56,747 nucleotides of DNA from Corallococcus carmarthensis (GTDB taxonomy: Bacteria; Myxococcota; Myxococcia; Myxococcales; Myxococcaceae). Positions 44,140 through 52,270 of this stretch are shown here, one piece after another (within the stretch, counting starts at the first letter, position 1; the number at the start of each line of letters is the position of its first letter). Below the pieces are notes generated by a model that was not told the DNA's origin, searched no databases, and saw only the letters and a list, made by a program, of their open reading frames with translations. The stretch is from the NCBI RefSeq assembly GCF_003611695.1, contig NZ_RAWE01000045.1:1-56747 (forward strand), in the 5' to 3' direction. Position numbers and translations under genes: made by a program.

Positions 44140-44930
44140 GCGGCGCCTCCGCTCCGGGGCAGGCTCACGAAGACGCGGTGTCCGTCCACGGCCGTCGCGT
44201 GCATGCGCACGCCGAACAGCTCGCCCAGGTGTTCGCCCAGTTCGGGGGCGTCGTGGGCCCGCTCGAACGCCACGCGGCCCTGGAACAGGCCCACGACGCG
44301 GGGGGCCCGCGTGCCCGGAGCATGGGCGTGCGTGAGCACGTTGACGTCGTGGGTGACGCAGAGGATGCCGCGCCCTGCTCGCCAGAGGTGGCCCATGCGC
44401 ATGTAGAGCTCCAGTTGTTGCGCGGGGTCCAGGAAGTTGGCGGGCTCGTCCAGCAGCACCAGCGGTGTCTCCTGCGCGAGCAGTCCCGCGACCGCCACGC
44501 GCTGCCGCTCGCCGCCGGACAGCTCCGTGATGGGGCGCAGGGCGAAGGACCCGGCGCCTGCTTCCGCCAGGGCCTTGTGCGCCGCCGTCTCTGAGGCGCG
44601 GCGGGATTCGGGGAAGCGGTAGCGCGCGGAGACGACCTGCTCCAGCGCGGTGATGGGCTCCGCCGCTTCCAACCGCTGGGGCAGCCACGCGAGCCGCGCC
44701 GCGCGCTCCCGGGGGACAAGGCTCGACACGTCCTGCCCGTCCACGAACGCATGTCCCGAGTCCGGACGCAGCAGCCCCAGCGCCACGCGCAGGAGCGTGG
44801 ACTTGCCCGCGCCGTTGGGCCCGACGATGGCGACGAACTCTCCCGGGGCCACGTGCAGGGAGACGCTGTCCAGCAGCGTCCGTCCCCGCGCCCGCACCGT
44901 CACCGCGTCCAGCGTCAGGCCGGCCGTCAT
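44136..44930 (-). CDS. ABC transporter ATPase, BtuD/FecE type
   Basis: The nucleotide-binding subunit has 264 residues. Walker A is GPNGAGKST at 37-45. The signature is LSGGERQRVAVAG, followed by Walker B LVLLDEPANFLDP and the switch His in CVTHDVN. It overlaps both neighbours by 4 bases, so the three transporter genes are translationally coupled. GERQR is normal for this family. Confidence 0.93.
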   Translation of the reverse strand: MTAGLTLDAVTVRARGRTLLDSVSLHVAPGEFVAIVGPNGAGKSTLLRVALGLLRPDSGHAFVDGQDVSSLVPRERAARLAWLPQRLEAAEPITALEQVVSARYRFPESRRASETAAHKALAEAGAGSFALRPITELSGGERQRVAVAGLLAQETPLVLLDEPANFLDPAQQLELYMRMGHLWRAGRGILCVTHDVNVLTHAHAPGTRAPRVVGLFQGRVAFERAHDAPELGEHLGELFGVRMHATAVDGHRVFVSLPRSGGAA

Positions 44931-45793
44931 CGCGGGGAGGGCAGGGTGCCCAGCGCGGCGCGAAGCCGCTCGACGACGTCAAGGATGGCGGGCCCGGTGG
45001 ACTGCACGTCGGAACCGATGACCAGCCGCACCCGGTCCTCCCGCGCCGCGCGCAGGCCGGTGAGCTGCTTCCACGGGGCCAGGGCCTGCGCCTGCCGAGC
45101 GGCGTCCAGGGCCGGCACGTTGATGAGCACCAGCACCGCGTCCGGATCCAGCGCGATGACGCCCTCCAGCGACAGGTTGGGAGGACCGGAGCGCTCGTCA
45201 GCGACGGCGTTGCGAGCCCCCGCCGCCTCCAGCGCGGCGCCGTGCAGCGACGCGCGCTTCATGTACCAGACCTCCGACAGCGTGCCCGCGACGTCGCCCA
45301 GCACCAGCAGCACGCGGTGGGCGTCCTTCGGCGCGGGGCGCGACAGCGTGCGGTTCATCTTCTCCGCCAGCGCGGTGGCCTGGGGTTCACGTCCGCTCAG
45401 GCGGCCCAGCTCCTTCACGCTGTCCACCACCTCCTGGAGTGACGTCCAGGGCAGCACCTTCAGCGGCGCGAGCGCGGAGAGCGCCTCCGCCGGGGCCTGC
45501 TTCACCTGCTGATCCACGAGCAGCGTCGGCTTGAGCTTCGCGATGGCTTCGAAGTTGGGCGCGAACGTGGTGCCTACCTTGGGCAGGGCGGGTGTGCCTT
45601 CGGGCAGGGCGGTGTAGTCGGACACGCCCACGATCTCCGCGCCCGCGCCCAGGGCGAACAGCGTCTCCGTGACGGAGGGAGACAGCGAGACGATCCGCCG
45701 CGCCTGGGTCTCCGGGGGAGGCGCCGAACGCTGACAGCCCGCGGCGAGCGCGAGCACCACGCAGAGCAGAGAGGGGAGGCGGAAGAGACTCAT
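44927..45793 (-). CDS. BtuF/FhuD-type periplasmic binding lipoprotein
   Basis: The substrate-binding subunit is first in the operon. The ATG at 45793 gives a lipobox LAAGC (Cys20) and 288 residues. Family signatures include RIVSLSPSVTETLFALGAG, VGVSDYTALPEGTPALPKVG, the long helix linking the two lobes, and LNVPALD-like DAVLVLINVPALD. RIVSLSPSVTE and VGVSD favour cobalamin-type BtuF over siderophore proteins, though heme remains possible. The 100-base upstream gap is too short for a cobalamin riboswitch and none is seen. Confidence 0.88.
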   Translation of the reverse strand: MSLFRLPSLLCVVLALAAGCQRSAPPPETQARRIVSLSPSVTETLFALGAGAEIVGVSDYTALPEGTPALPKVGTTFAPNFEAIAKLKPTLLVDQQVKQAPAEALSALAPLKVLPWTSLQEVVDSVKELGRLSGREPQATALAEKMNRTLSRPAPKDAHRVLLVLGDVAGTLSEVWYMKRASLHGAALEAAGARNAVADERSGPPNLSLEGVIALDPDAVLVLINVPALDAARQAQALAPWKQLTGLRAAREDRVRLVIGSDVQSTGPAILDVVERLRAALGTLPSPR

Positions 45794-45896
45794 GGGCGGG
45801 CCGACTTCTAGCACGCGAGTCATGGGCGGGCGTCCGGGAAGCGGCGTCATGGGTTTCGCTTATCCTGGGAACTCCTCACAGGGGGAATACCCGGTC

Positions 45897-47105
45897 ATGA
45901 CCTGGATGAATTGGAGTTCCCGCGCGCTCGGCGCCGCGGCGTTGCTTTGCACTTCCTCGGCCCTTGCCGCGTCGCCGTTCGCGGAAGGGATGGTCTCCAT
46001 CACGTTGGATGACGGCTGGAGCACGCAGTACACGCTGGCGCGGCCGGCGCTCAAGTCGCGGAGCATCCCCGCCACGTACTACCTGGTGACCGATGCCATC
46101 GCCCAGAGTTGGGGCGGCTACATGAGCCTCGCGCAGGTGCAGACGCTCAAGGCGGAGGGCAACGAGATCGCCAGCCACACGCGCACGCACTCGGACCTGA
46201 CCACGCTGACGCCCACGCAGCTGACGTCGGAGCTGCACGACTCGCGCACGTGGCTGCAGACGAACGTGGGGGCGGCGTGCGGCAAGGACTTCGCGTCACC
46301 CTACGGCGCGTACAACGCGACGGTGATGACGGCGTTGAAGCCGGAGTACGCCAGCCACCGCACCATCAACGCGGGGCGCAACTTCAAGGACACGGTCATC
46401 TACGAGCTGCGCGCCAACGACGTGTCGAGCGCGGTGACGGTGGCGCAGGTGAAGGGGTGGATCAACCAGGCCATCGCGGAGAAGAGCTGGCTCATCATCC
46501 TCTTCCACGAGTTCACCAGCGGCACGCCCACGCGGGAGACGCAGTACAAGACGACCAACTTCACGAACATCCTCAACTACGTGCAGTCGACGGGCATCCG
46601 CACCGTGACGGTGGAGCAGGGGCTTGCGTTGACGGATGGCCTCACGGAGCCGCCGCCTTCCGTGGGCACGGTCGTCTACGACGACGCGATGGGCAGTGGC
46701 TTCCAGGACTGGAGCTGGGCGACGCACGACCTGGACCAGGCCGTCACGGTGCACTCCGGGTCCACGGCGGTCAGCTTCGAGCCGGATTACTGGGAGGCGC
46801 TGATGTTCCACCACACGGGCCTGGACCTGTCGCTGTATCAGTCCGTCGACCTCTGGGTGCACGGAGGCACGACGGGTGGGCAGCAGGTGCGACTGGCGCT
46901 CTACAACGGCGGCACGCCGCTGGGCAGCATCAACCTGGCGACGGCGCTGGGACACCCCATCACGGCGGGGACCTGGCAGAAGGTCTCCATTCCGCTGAGC
47001 ACCCTGGGCGCGACGTCCGGCACGGTGGATGACTTCTACGTGATGGACGACTCCGGTTCGGATCAGGGCACGCTGTACGTGGACGACTTCGTGCTCGTGC
47101 CGTAG
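45897..47105 (+). CDS. Secreted polysaccharide deacetylase with C-terminal carbohydrate-binding-like domain
   Basis: This is a NodB-family carbohydrate esterase. The ATG at 45897 gives 402 residues with a signal peptide (ALGAAALLCTSSALAAS). The metal and catalytic motifs are SITLDDGW (first Asp) and IASHTRTHSDLT (His pair). SPYGAYN and IILFHEF are the later family motifs. From about 260 the C-terminus is a beta-sandwich of the kind found in carbohydrate-binding modules (FEPDYWEALMFHHTGLDLS, ending TLYVDDFVLVP). The likely substrate is chitin, peptidoglycan or another N-acetylated glycan. It is divergent from the transporter operon. Confidence 0.9.
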   Translation: MTWMNWSSRALGAAALLCTSSALAASPFAEGMVSITLDDGWSTQYTLARPALKSRSIPATYYLVTDAIAQSWGGYMSLAQVQTLKAEGNEIASHTRTHSDLTTLTPTQLTSELHDSRTWLQTNVGAACGKDFASPYGAYNATVMTALKPEYASHRTINAGRNFKDTVIYELRANDVSSAVTVAQVKGWINQAIAEKSWLIILFHEFTSGTPTRETQYKTTNFTNILNYVQSTGIRTVTVEQGLALTDGLTEPPPSVGTVVYDDAMGSGFQDWSWATHDLDQAVTVHSGSTAVSFEPDYWEALMFHHTGLDLSLYQSVDLWVHGGTTGGQQVRLALYNGGTPLGSINLATALGHPITAGTWQKVSIPLSTLGATSGTVDDFYVMDDSGSDQGTLYVDDFVLVP

Positions 47106-47132
47106 CGGACTGCCTCGGGAGCCGTGACACTG

Positions 47133-47162
47133 GCCAGCCACCTCGCAAGAGAGGTGGCTGGC
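47133..47162. terminator. Bidirectional terminator
   Basis: A perfect 12-bp stem GCCAGCCACCTC/GAGGTGGCTGGC encloses GCAAGA and is followed on the plus strand by TTGTT. It separates the convergent deacetylase and small secreted-protein genes. Confidence 0.8.
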
Positions 47163-47177
47163 TTGTTCATTTGCGCG

Positions 47178-47576
47178 TCAGCCGCCAGCGATGATCGCCG
47201 TACCACACGAGTACGGAGTGCCGCCGGAGCCGTTCTGCCGACAGGCCACGATCTTGAGCTGCGCGCTCTCACGGGTGACGTCCACGTTGTTGCCCTTGTG
47301 CGTGTTGTACCCGGTCCCGACGTAGACGCGCGCGTAGGCCTTCCACGACCCGTCCGCCTGCTTGACCTCGATCCAGCCGACGACGCCCTCGTTGTCGGAG
47401 TCCAGGTCGTACACAGTGTAGATGTCGCCACCGTCGTCGAAGCAGGTCTTGCCCGCGGTGGTGCCCGCGTCCGTCGTGTACGCACAGCCGCTCGCTGCGA
47501 AGGCAGGAGCGCCGGTCAAGCCAACCAGAGCAGCAGCGACCGCGCCCAAAGCCGTACGGATGTACATGCCCTTCAT
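47178..47576 (-). CDS. Small secreted Cys-containing protein
   Basis: The 132-residue precursor has a clear signal peptide (LGAVAAALVGLTGAPAFA, cut near AFA|AS). The mature chain of about 100 residues holds four cysteines (SGCAY, KTCFDD, VACRQ, YSCGT) and looks beta-rich (VGWIEVKQADGSWKAYARVY). A strong AGGAGG precedes the ATG. It is monocistronic, with hairpins on both sides and an AT-rich leader region, suggesting strong or special regulation. No family is recognised. Confidence 0.8.
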   Translation of the reverse strand: MKGMYIRTALGAVAAALVGLTGAPAFAASGCAYTTDAGTTAGKTCFDDGGDIYTVYDLDSDNEGVVGWIEVKQADGSWKAYARVYVGTGYNTHKGNNVDVTRESAQLKIVACRQNGSGGTPYSCGTAIIAGG

Positions 47577-47650
47577 CGTGAGCCTCCTGGTCTTGCGTTG
47601 AGTAGGCGCTGACAGCGGCTGGAGCCCCCCGCGCCCGCAATGACCCTAGA

Positions 47651-47670
47651 GGAAGATTTAATCGTCTTCC
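47651..47670. promoter_or_regulatory. Palindrome in an AT-rich island upstream of the small secreted protein
   Basis: GGAAGA and TCTTCC are separated by TTTAATCG. It lies inside a stretch of about 70 bases that is much richer in A/T than its surroundings, 75-95 bases upstream of the minus-strand gene at 47576. It is probably promoter or operator DNA; no clear -35/-10 pair was found. Confidence 0.35.
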
Positions 47671-47747
47671 ACGAAAATCTGCTTATTCTTGTTTGTGGTT
47701 GGCTATTCATCAATGCGAGGCATTTCGGAGGCGGGTGGGTTGCAATG

Positions 47748-47777
47748 GCGCGCGCCGGTGCCTGCTCCGGCGCGCGC
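47748..47777 (-). terminator. Hairpin at the 3' end of the oxygenase/ATP-grasp/MFS cassette
   Basis: Arms GCGCGCGCCGG and CCGGCGCGCGC enclose TGCCTGCT, 10 bases beyond the MFS stop. It is 29/30 identical to, and in the same orientation as, the hairpin at 52272-52301. There is no T run. Confidence 0.6.
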
Positions 47778-47787
47778 AGGCTGACTC

Positions 47788-48978
47788 CTACCGGGTGGTG
47801 GCGGCGTCGGGAAGCGCGTCCGGAGTGCTGCCGCGCATCGAGCGCGCCGCGACCACGGCCAAAGCCAGGAAGATGAGGATGAGCGCGCGCGGCAAAGCCT
47901 GGGTGCCGAACGCATCCTGTAGCACGCCAATGGCCGACGAACCGGCGACCCCACCGGCGCCGCCCGCCATCGTCATCGCGGCGCTGCAGCTCAGGAGCTG
48001 TGCGCCGGTGAAGCGGTCACCGATGGACGCCAGCGCCACCGTCGTCGTGCCATAGGCACAAGCGCCCCAGACGAACAGGAACAAATACAGCAGCGGCGTC
48101 GACGCGCCGATGACCCACGGCAGAACGCCGCCGCCGACAACGGTGAGCAACGCGCAGCCCATCATCACCGGGCGCCGGCCCCAGCGGTCGGACGCCCAGC
48201 CAATGGGCGGCTGCAACAGCACGTTGCCGACGTTCAGCACGCTGAGGCCGATGCCCATGACCGCGGTGCTCGTGCCATGGACCGCCCCGAACTTGGGCAG
48301 GAACGCCAGGGACGCGTGGTCGAACGCGCCGAACGACGCGGCCGCGAGCAACGCCGCGGGAATCAACGGAACCGCTCCGAGCACCGGTGCGCGCCCCGTG
48401 CCGTGGAAGTCCGGCAGTTGCTTGCTGACGAGCAGCACCCCCAGCGCACACGCGACGAACGCCGCGCCGAGCATCGCGAAGCAATGCGGCGAGCGGAAGT
48501 CCGCCAGCGACACCAGCAGCGGGCCGCACGCGAAGCCCGCCGACAGGAACGACGTGTAGATGCCGAACACCCGGCCGCGGCGCCCCGACGGCGTGAGCTG
48601 CGCGAGCCACGCCTTGTTGACGATGTAGAAGCCGCCCACCGCCAGCCCCCACAGCAGGCGCGCGGCAATCCACAGGAGGGGCTCGGGCACGAGCGCCATC
48701 GACGCCATCGCTGTCAGGCCGAGCATGCAGCTCGCGACGCCGATGCGCACGGCGCCGAACCGCTCGGCCGCCCATGGAATCACGAACGACGAGGCAATCA
48801 GCCCCAGCGGGCTGCACGCCGCGGAGATGCCAATCACGCTGTCGGCGACGCCCTGGCGGGACAGCAACACGCCGAGCAGCACGGGCGTGCCGCCCACCGC
48901 GACGGCGAACATGCCGACCAGGAACGAAATCGTGAAGATGCTCCGCCACGCGGCGGCGTCCGAGGAGGATGGACTCAT
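47788..48978 (-). CDS. MFS transporter, probable exporter
   Basis: This 396-residue integral membrane protein has about 12 helices. Typical MFS features are the loop 2-3 region (IPWAAERFGAVRIG) and the central repeat GWASDRWGRRPVMMG, which holds the D-R-x-G-R-R motif. The N-terminus reads FLVGMFAVAVGGTPVLLGVL. It begins 4 bases after the ATP-grasp stop and is the last gene of the cassette, the usual place for a product exporter or self-resistance pump. Direction of transport is inferred from context. Confidence 0.88.
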   Translation of the reverse strand: MSPSSSDAAAWRSIFTISFLVGMFAVAVGGTPVLLGVLLSRQGVADSVIGISAACSPLGLIASSFVIPWAAERFGAVRIGVASCMLGLTAMASMALVPEPLLWIAARLLWGLAVGGFYIVNKAWLAQLTPSGRRGRVFGIYTSFLSAGFACGPLLVSLADFRSPHCFAMLGAAFVACALGVLLVSKQLPDFHGTGRAPVLGAVPLIPAALLAAASFGAFDHASLAFLPKFGAVHGTSTAVMGIGLSVLNVGNVLLQPPIGWASDRWGRRPVMMGCALLTVVGGGVLPWVIGASTPLLYLFLFVWGACAYGTTTVALASIGDRFTGAQLLSCSAAMTMAGGAGGVAGSSAIGVLQDAFGTQALPRALILIFLALAVVAARSMRGSTPDALPDAATTR

Positions 48979-48982
48979 GGCA

Positions 48983-50395
48983 CTAATGGCGCGCGACCAT
49001 GACCGGCAGCATCGCGCCGCCCTTGTAGAGGCTCATGATGGGGCTCTGGTTGGCGCGCGACAAGAAGCCCACCGCCTTGCCGCCGAAGATGAAGGTGTTG
49101 AGGTCGGCGATCCGCGGCGTGATTTCGCCCGTGGCCGGGTCCGGACAGTGGACGACGTGGCCCTGGATGTACTCCTGGGCGACGAACGCGGAGTTGGACG
49201 CCGCGGCATCCACGGCGCGCTGCCAGTCCGCGTCCTGGACCTTGTTGCCAATCACGATGCCGTCGCCCCACGTGGCGTTGGTCGGCTTGAGCAGGAAGCG
49301 GGTCCGGTGGCGCTTGAGGTAGTCGCACAGGTCCACCTGCTCGCCTTCCATGGAGATGGAGCGCCCGGGTGCCACGACGCGCGTCCACGGCACGTGGCGC
49401 TGGAACATCCGCCGGTCCGCCGGCGAGAAGTGGTCGCCGAACCGCGGGTCGCTCAAGAGCGCGAGAATCGACTTGTCGGCGTAGATCCACTGGCAGGCCA
49501 GCGGGTTCACGCTGACCACGTCGCCAGCGGCCACCGCGCGGAGGTAGTGCTCTGCGTCGGGACACTGGACGAGGTCGCGCAGGTCCCACTTGTTGTAGAC
49601 GAGGTCGATGCGCGTCCCCCGGTGGGTCACGCAGCCCGCGCCGCGCTCAAGCTCGCGCAGGTCGATGAACTCGCAGTGGATGCCGCGCTCGCCGAAACCC
49701 TGGATGATGAGGTCGGTCTCGCTGGTGAAGCGGCCGTTGTAGTTGACGATGCGGACCTCGCTCGGGTCCCGGCCCTTGTCCGCGCGATACGTGTCCAGCA
49801 TCTCCGAGATGAACAGGTTGCGCGTCTCGACGATGGGCTGGGGGACCAGTTCGACGTCGCGGCCCCACGCGGCCAGGATGGGATTGGGCAGCGAGCGCCA
49901 CAGCCGCGTCGCCATCCCGGAGGCGAACAGGTTCGCGGGACAGTCGGTGTTGGTCTCCAGAATCAGATAGCGGCCATCCGGCGCGACCAGGCCGTCGAAG
50001 CGGCAGATGCGCGTGAGCGGCCGGAACGCGGGCGCCGCCAGCAGGAGGTCCCGCACCGGCTCATAGCCGCGATAGAGCTTCCGGACCTCGGCGTCATGGC
50101 GGTACAGCTCGAGCACGTTGTCGAACACGCGGATGAAGCGCTCGCCCGCGGACTTCAGCTGCTCAGCCCAGTCGGCGTCGATGATGGTCGGGCGCAGGCA
50201 CACCGGATACGCGTGATTGGCGTCGAACTGGAGCCCTTTGGCGAGCGCCACGCCGCGCAGCTCGCGTTGCGCCGCCGCGATGTTCTCACGCTCGGCGGCC
50301 GAGGCCTGGGCCAGCAGCACGTCGAGCTCCGCGTCGTACGGACACAGCGCCAGGCCGCCACGGTCTTGCTGAAAGGGACCATTTGCTTTGGACAT
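48983..50395 (-). CDS. ATP-grasp ligase resembling glutathionylspermidine synthase
   Basis: The 470-residue protein has ATP-grasp features in the order seen in glutathionylspermidine-synthase-like ligases. ICRFDGLVAPDG and LILETNTDCPANL match the family (G)RFD and LE(Y/F)NADTP blocks. A later FLLKPTNATWGDGIVIG carries the ATP-binding Lys and flexible loop, followed by VAQEYIQGH. I start at the ATG at 50395, which has GGAG 6 bases upstream; an in-frame ATG at 50407 is possible. ATP-grasp enzymes of this kind make amide bonds through acyl-phosphates. With an oxygenase, a VOC protein and an exporter, amide ligation in a small-molecule pathway is the best guess. Confidence 0.72.
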   Translation of the reverse strand: MSKANGPFQQDRGGLALCPYDAELDVLLAQASAAERENIAAAQRELRGVALAKGLQFDANHAYPVCLRPTIIDADWAEQLKSAGERFIRVFDNVLELYRHDAEVRKLYRGYEPVRDLLLAAPAFRPLTRICRFDGLVAPDGRYLILETNTDCPANLFASGMATRLWRSLPNPILAAWGRDVELVPQPIVETRNLFISEMLDTYRADKGRDPSEVRIVNYNGRFTSETDLIIQGFGERGIHCEFIDLRELERGAGCVTHRGTRIDLVYNKWDLRDLVQCPDAEHYLRAVAAGDVVSVNPLACQWIYADKSILALLSDPRFGDHFSPADRRMFQRHVPWTRVVAPGRSISMEGEQVDLCDYLKRHRTRFLLKPTNATWGDGIVIGNKVQDADWQRAVDAAASNSAFVAQEYIQGHVVHCPDPATGEITPRIADLNTFIFGGKAVGFLSRANQSPIMSLYKGGAMLPVMVARH

Positions 50396-50410
50396 CGCGG
50401 ACTCCATTGT

Positions 50411-51049
50411 TCAAGTCAGGATACGGATCCCGGACGGCGTGCGGATCGTCGCGGTATAGCGGAATGCCTCGCCGTGCGTGACGGCGGGCGCGCCCGAGAC
50501 TCCGAGCGCCTCGTAAAGCCGGGCGATGCGCGCGGTGTCCGGGTGCTCGAGCGTGAACGCCACCAACTCGCAGCCCCGCTGCGTCTCGGGCGCGAGCGTC
50601 GGGCGTTTTCCCTTCCGGTCGATGAGCGACGGCACGACGCCCTGCATGGGCAGTGAGCCGTCCACGGGCACGGAGAAGAAGTAGCTCGACGTCCCGGCGT
50701 GGAACTCGCGCGGCTCCCCGAACACGCCCGGGTGTTGGGCCATCCGCTGGGCGAAGTGATCGGTGCTCGCCACCCAGCCCCGCAGGCGCTTGCCGTCGTC
50801 CCACGCCTTGCGCACCGCCGCGCGGTCGTCGAGCCCGAACCACCTGGGGCCCGGGACGGCCGGCGCCTCCTCGTCGATGGCAATCACTTCGAGATAGGCG
50901 GCCTCACCCAGCTGGAGCAGGTGATTGTGCGTGCCCATGTGGGGGTGCTTGCGGCCGAAGGGGATGTCGATGCCCAGGCACTCTTGGAGGTGAGCGATGC
51001 CTTCGACGAGCGAGGGTGCGATGACGGAGAGATGATCGAGTCGGGGCAT
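50411..51049 (-). CDS. Glyoxalase-like VOC-fold protein
   Basis: The 212-residue protein has the two beta-alpha-beta-beta-beta halves of the vicinal oxygen chelate fold. It starts PRLDHLSVIAPSLVEGIAHL, with metal-ligand-type His in LDHL and HNHLLQLGEAAYLEV, and a second half around CELVAFTLEHPD. The long form resembles the glyoxalase-like_dom family (PF13468-like, from memory). VOC members include dioxygenases, epimerases, lyases and antibiotic-binding resistance proteins. It lies 13 bases after the oxygenase gene and 15 before the ligase, so a role in the same pathway or in self-protection is likely. Confidence 0.78.
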   Translation of the reverse strand: MPRLDHLSVIAPSLVEGIAHLQECLGIDIPFGRKHPHMGTHNHLLQLGEAAYLEVIAIDEEAPAVPGPRWFGLDDRAAVRKAWDDGKRLRGWVASTDHFAQRMAQHPGVFGEPREFHAGTSSYFFSVPVDGSLPMQGVVPSLIDRKGKRPTLAPETQRGCELVAFTLEHPDTARIARLYEALGVSGAPAVTHGEAFRYTATIRTPSGIRILT

Positions 51050-51062
51050 GGCGTCGCCGGGG

Positions 51063-52094
51063 TCAGGCCTTGACCAACATCGGGTCGGTCGACTGGACGA
51101 TGGCGGTGGAGAAGCGGTTGTAGCCGAACAGTCGCACGAGGATCCGCCGGTTGTCCTTGATGATGTCGCGGCAGTGCAGGGCCTTGGTGTTGTTGATGAG
51201 GATGGCCTTGCTGGAGTCCAGGGTCACCTGGAGCCGCTCCGCGTTCGTGATGCCAGCCTGTAGCGCGTCAATGGCACGCCGTGAGTTCTCCGGCACCCCG
51301 TCGCACGCGGAGAAGCGATAGGCGCTGAACCGGAACGCGAAGTCACCGTGGTTGTTGTAGTCCACGATGGAGACATGACGGCCATCCTCGTCGCCGGGCA
51401 CGTAGGAGTTGGGCCGGGTGAACTGATAGTGCTTCCGGGTCAGCGCGTCGACCACCGGCTCGCCGAGTGCCTTCAGCACGGGCGTGATCGGGATGACCTG
51501 GGTCGGCTCCTGGAGCGGATTCCACCGCGCCGTCAGGATCAACGTCGAGGGCGCCGGTGAATGCCGCTCCGTCGCTTGGAACGAGCAGTAGTGCGGCGGC
51601 TCGGTGTGCGCGCCGAGCGCAAGACCGGAGTGTGATGAAACCTCCACGTCCTCGGGCGCGGGCTCCTCGGGAATCTTGTGCTGCCCGCCGCCCTTGAAGT
51701 TGCCGACGAGGCGCACCATTTCGTTGTAGTCCAGATCGTATGCGAAGGCGCGATTGCCAGCGAGGTTCAACAAAAGCTGGCTGCGCGACGCGAGCACCAG
51801 GCAGTCGAGATCCATCTTCAACGCCTCGAGTGAAGGCCGCGCCTCGGGGACGCCATCGCCCACTTCGAGCATGCCCTCGACGACCAGCAGGGTGATGCGA
51901 TTGCTGGCATAGCCATCGACCACGGCGCGCTGCTCGGAGTCCAGCATGTCGCGCAGCACGTGGGCGTGGGCTTCGGCGCGTTCACGAATCCCCGCGCACT
52001 GCGGCCCGCCGGCACGTGCCAGTTGCACGGCGTGGTGATGCAGGGATTCCGCCTGGGAAGGACTCAGCTTCAGGACCGCGACTTCGGTGTGCAT
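51063..52094 (-). CDS. Fe(II)/2-oxoglutarate oxygenase of the clavaminate synthase/AsnO type
   Basis: The predicted product is a non-heme iron oxygenase of 343 residues (ATG at 52094; an ATG at 52133 is also open). The iron ligands are H163-x-E165 in GAHTEPPHY and H307 in NNTKALHCRDI, with a following Arg (NRRILVRLFGYN) for 2-oxoglutarate. The HxE instead of HxD triad is characteristic of clavaminate synthase, VioC and AsnO, which hydroxylate or desaturate amino acids and derivatives. QLLLNLAGNRAFAYD and NDFAF-like DFAFRFSAYRFSA also fit that fold. As first gene of a four-gene minus-strand cassette, it probably oxidises the amino-acid building block. Confidence 0.8.
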   Translation of the reverse strand: MHTEVAVLKLSPSQAESLHHHAVQLARAGGPQCAGIRERAEAHAHVLRDMLDSEQRAVVDGYASNRITLLVVEGMLEVGDGVPEARPSLEALKMDLDCLVLASRSQLLLNLAGNRAFAYDLDYNEMVRLVGNFKGGGQHKIPEEPAPEDVEVSSHSGLALGAHTEPPHYCSFQATERHSPAPSTLILTARWNPLQEPTQVIPITPVLKALGEPVVDALTRKHYQFTRPNSYVPGDEDGRHVSIVDYNNHGDFAFRFSAYRFSACDGVPENSRRAIDALQAGITNAERLQVTLDSSKAILINNTKALHCRDIIKDNRRILVRLFGYNRFSTAIVQSTDPMLVKA

Positions 52095-52182
52095 GCTTGC
52101 GAATTCCCCCTCGGACCTCGCAACCCGAGCCATGGCCGCCCCCGGCCCGGCCTCGAGTTGTGGCGCGCAGATACTACCGCGA

Positions 52183-52198
52183 AGTCCAGTAGTCCAGA
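52183..52198. promoter_or_regulatory. Tandem 8-base repeats upstream of the cassette
   Basis: AGTCCAGT is followed directly by AGTCCAGA, about 90 bases upstream of the oxygenase start. On the minus strand TAGTAT (52171-52176) lies just downstream and could be a -10 box. A regulator site is possible; no regulator gene is linked. Confidence 0.35.
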
Positions 52199-52270
52199 CT
52201 AATCTTGTATTTCTGGCATGGAGAGGGAAGAGAGTTCAGGAAGTCTGGCCGCCATCCGGAGGACTGACGC

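Noticed and set aside
45794-45896. Possible cobalamin riboswitch upstream of the BtuF-like gene
   Set aside because: The gap is about 100 bases, too short for the element, and no B12-box-like sequence was recognised.
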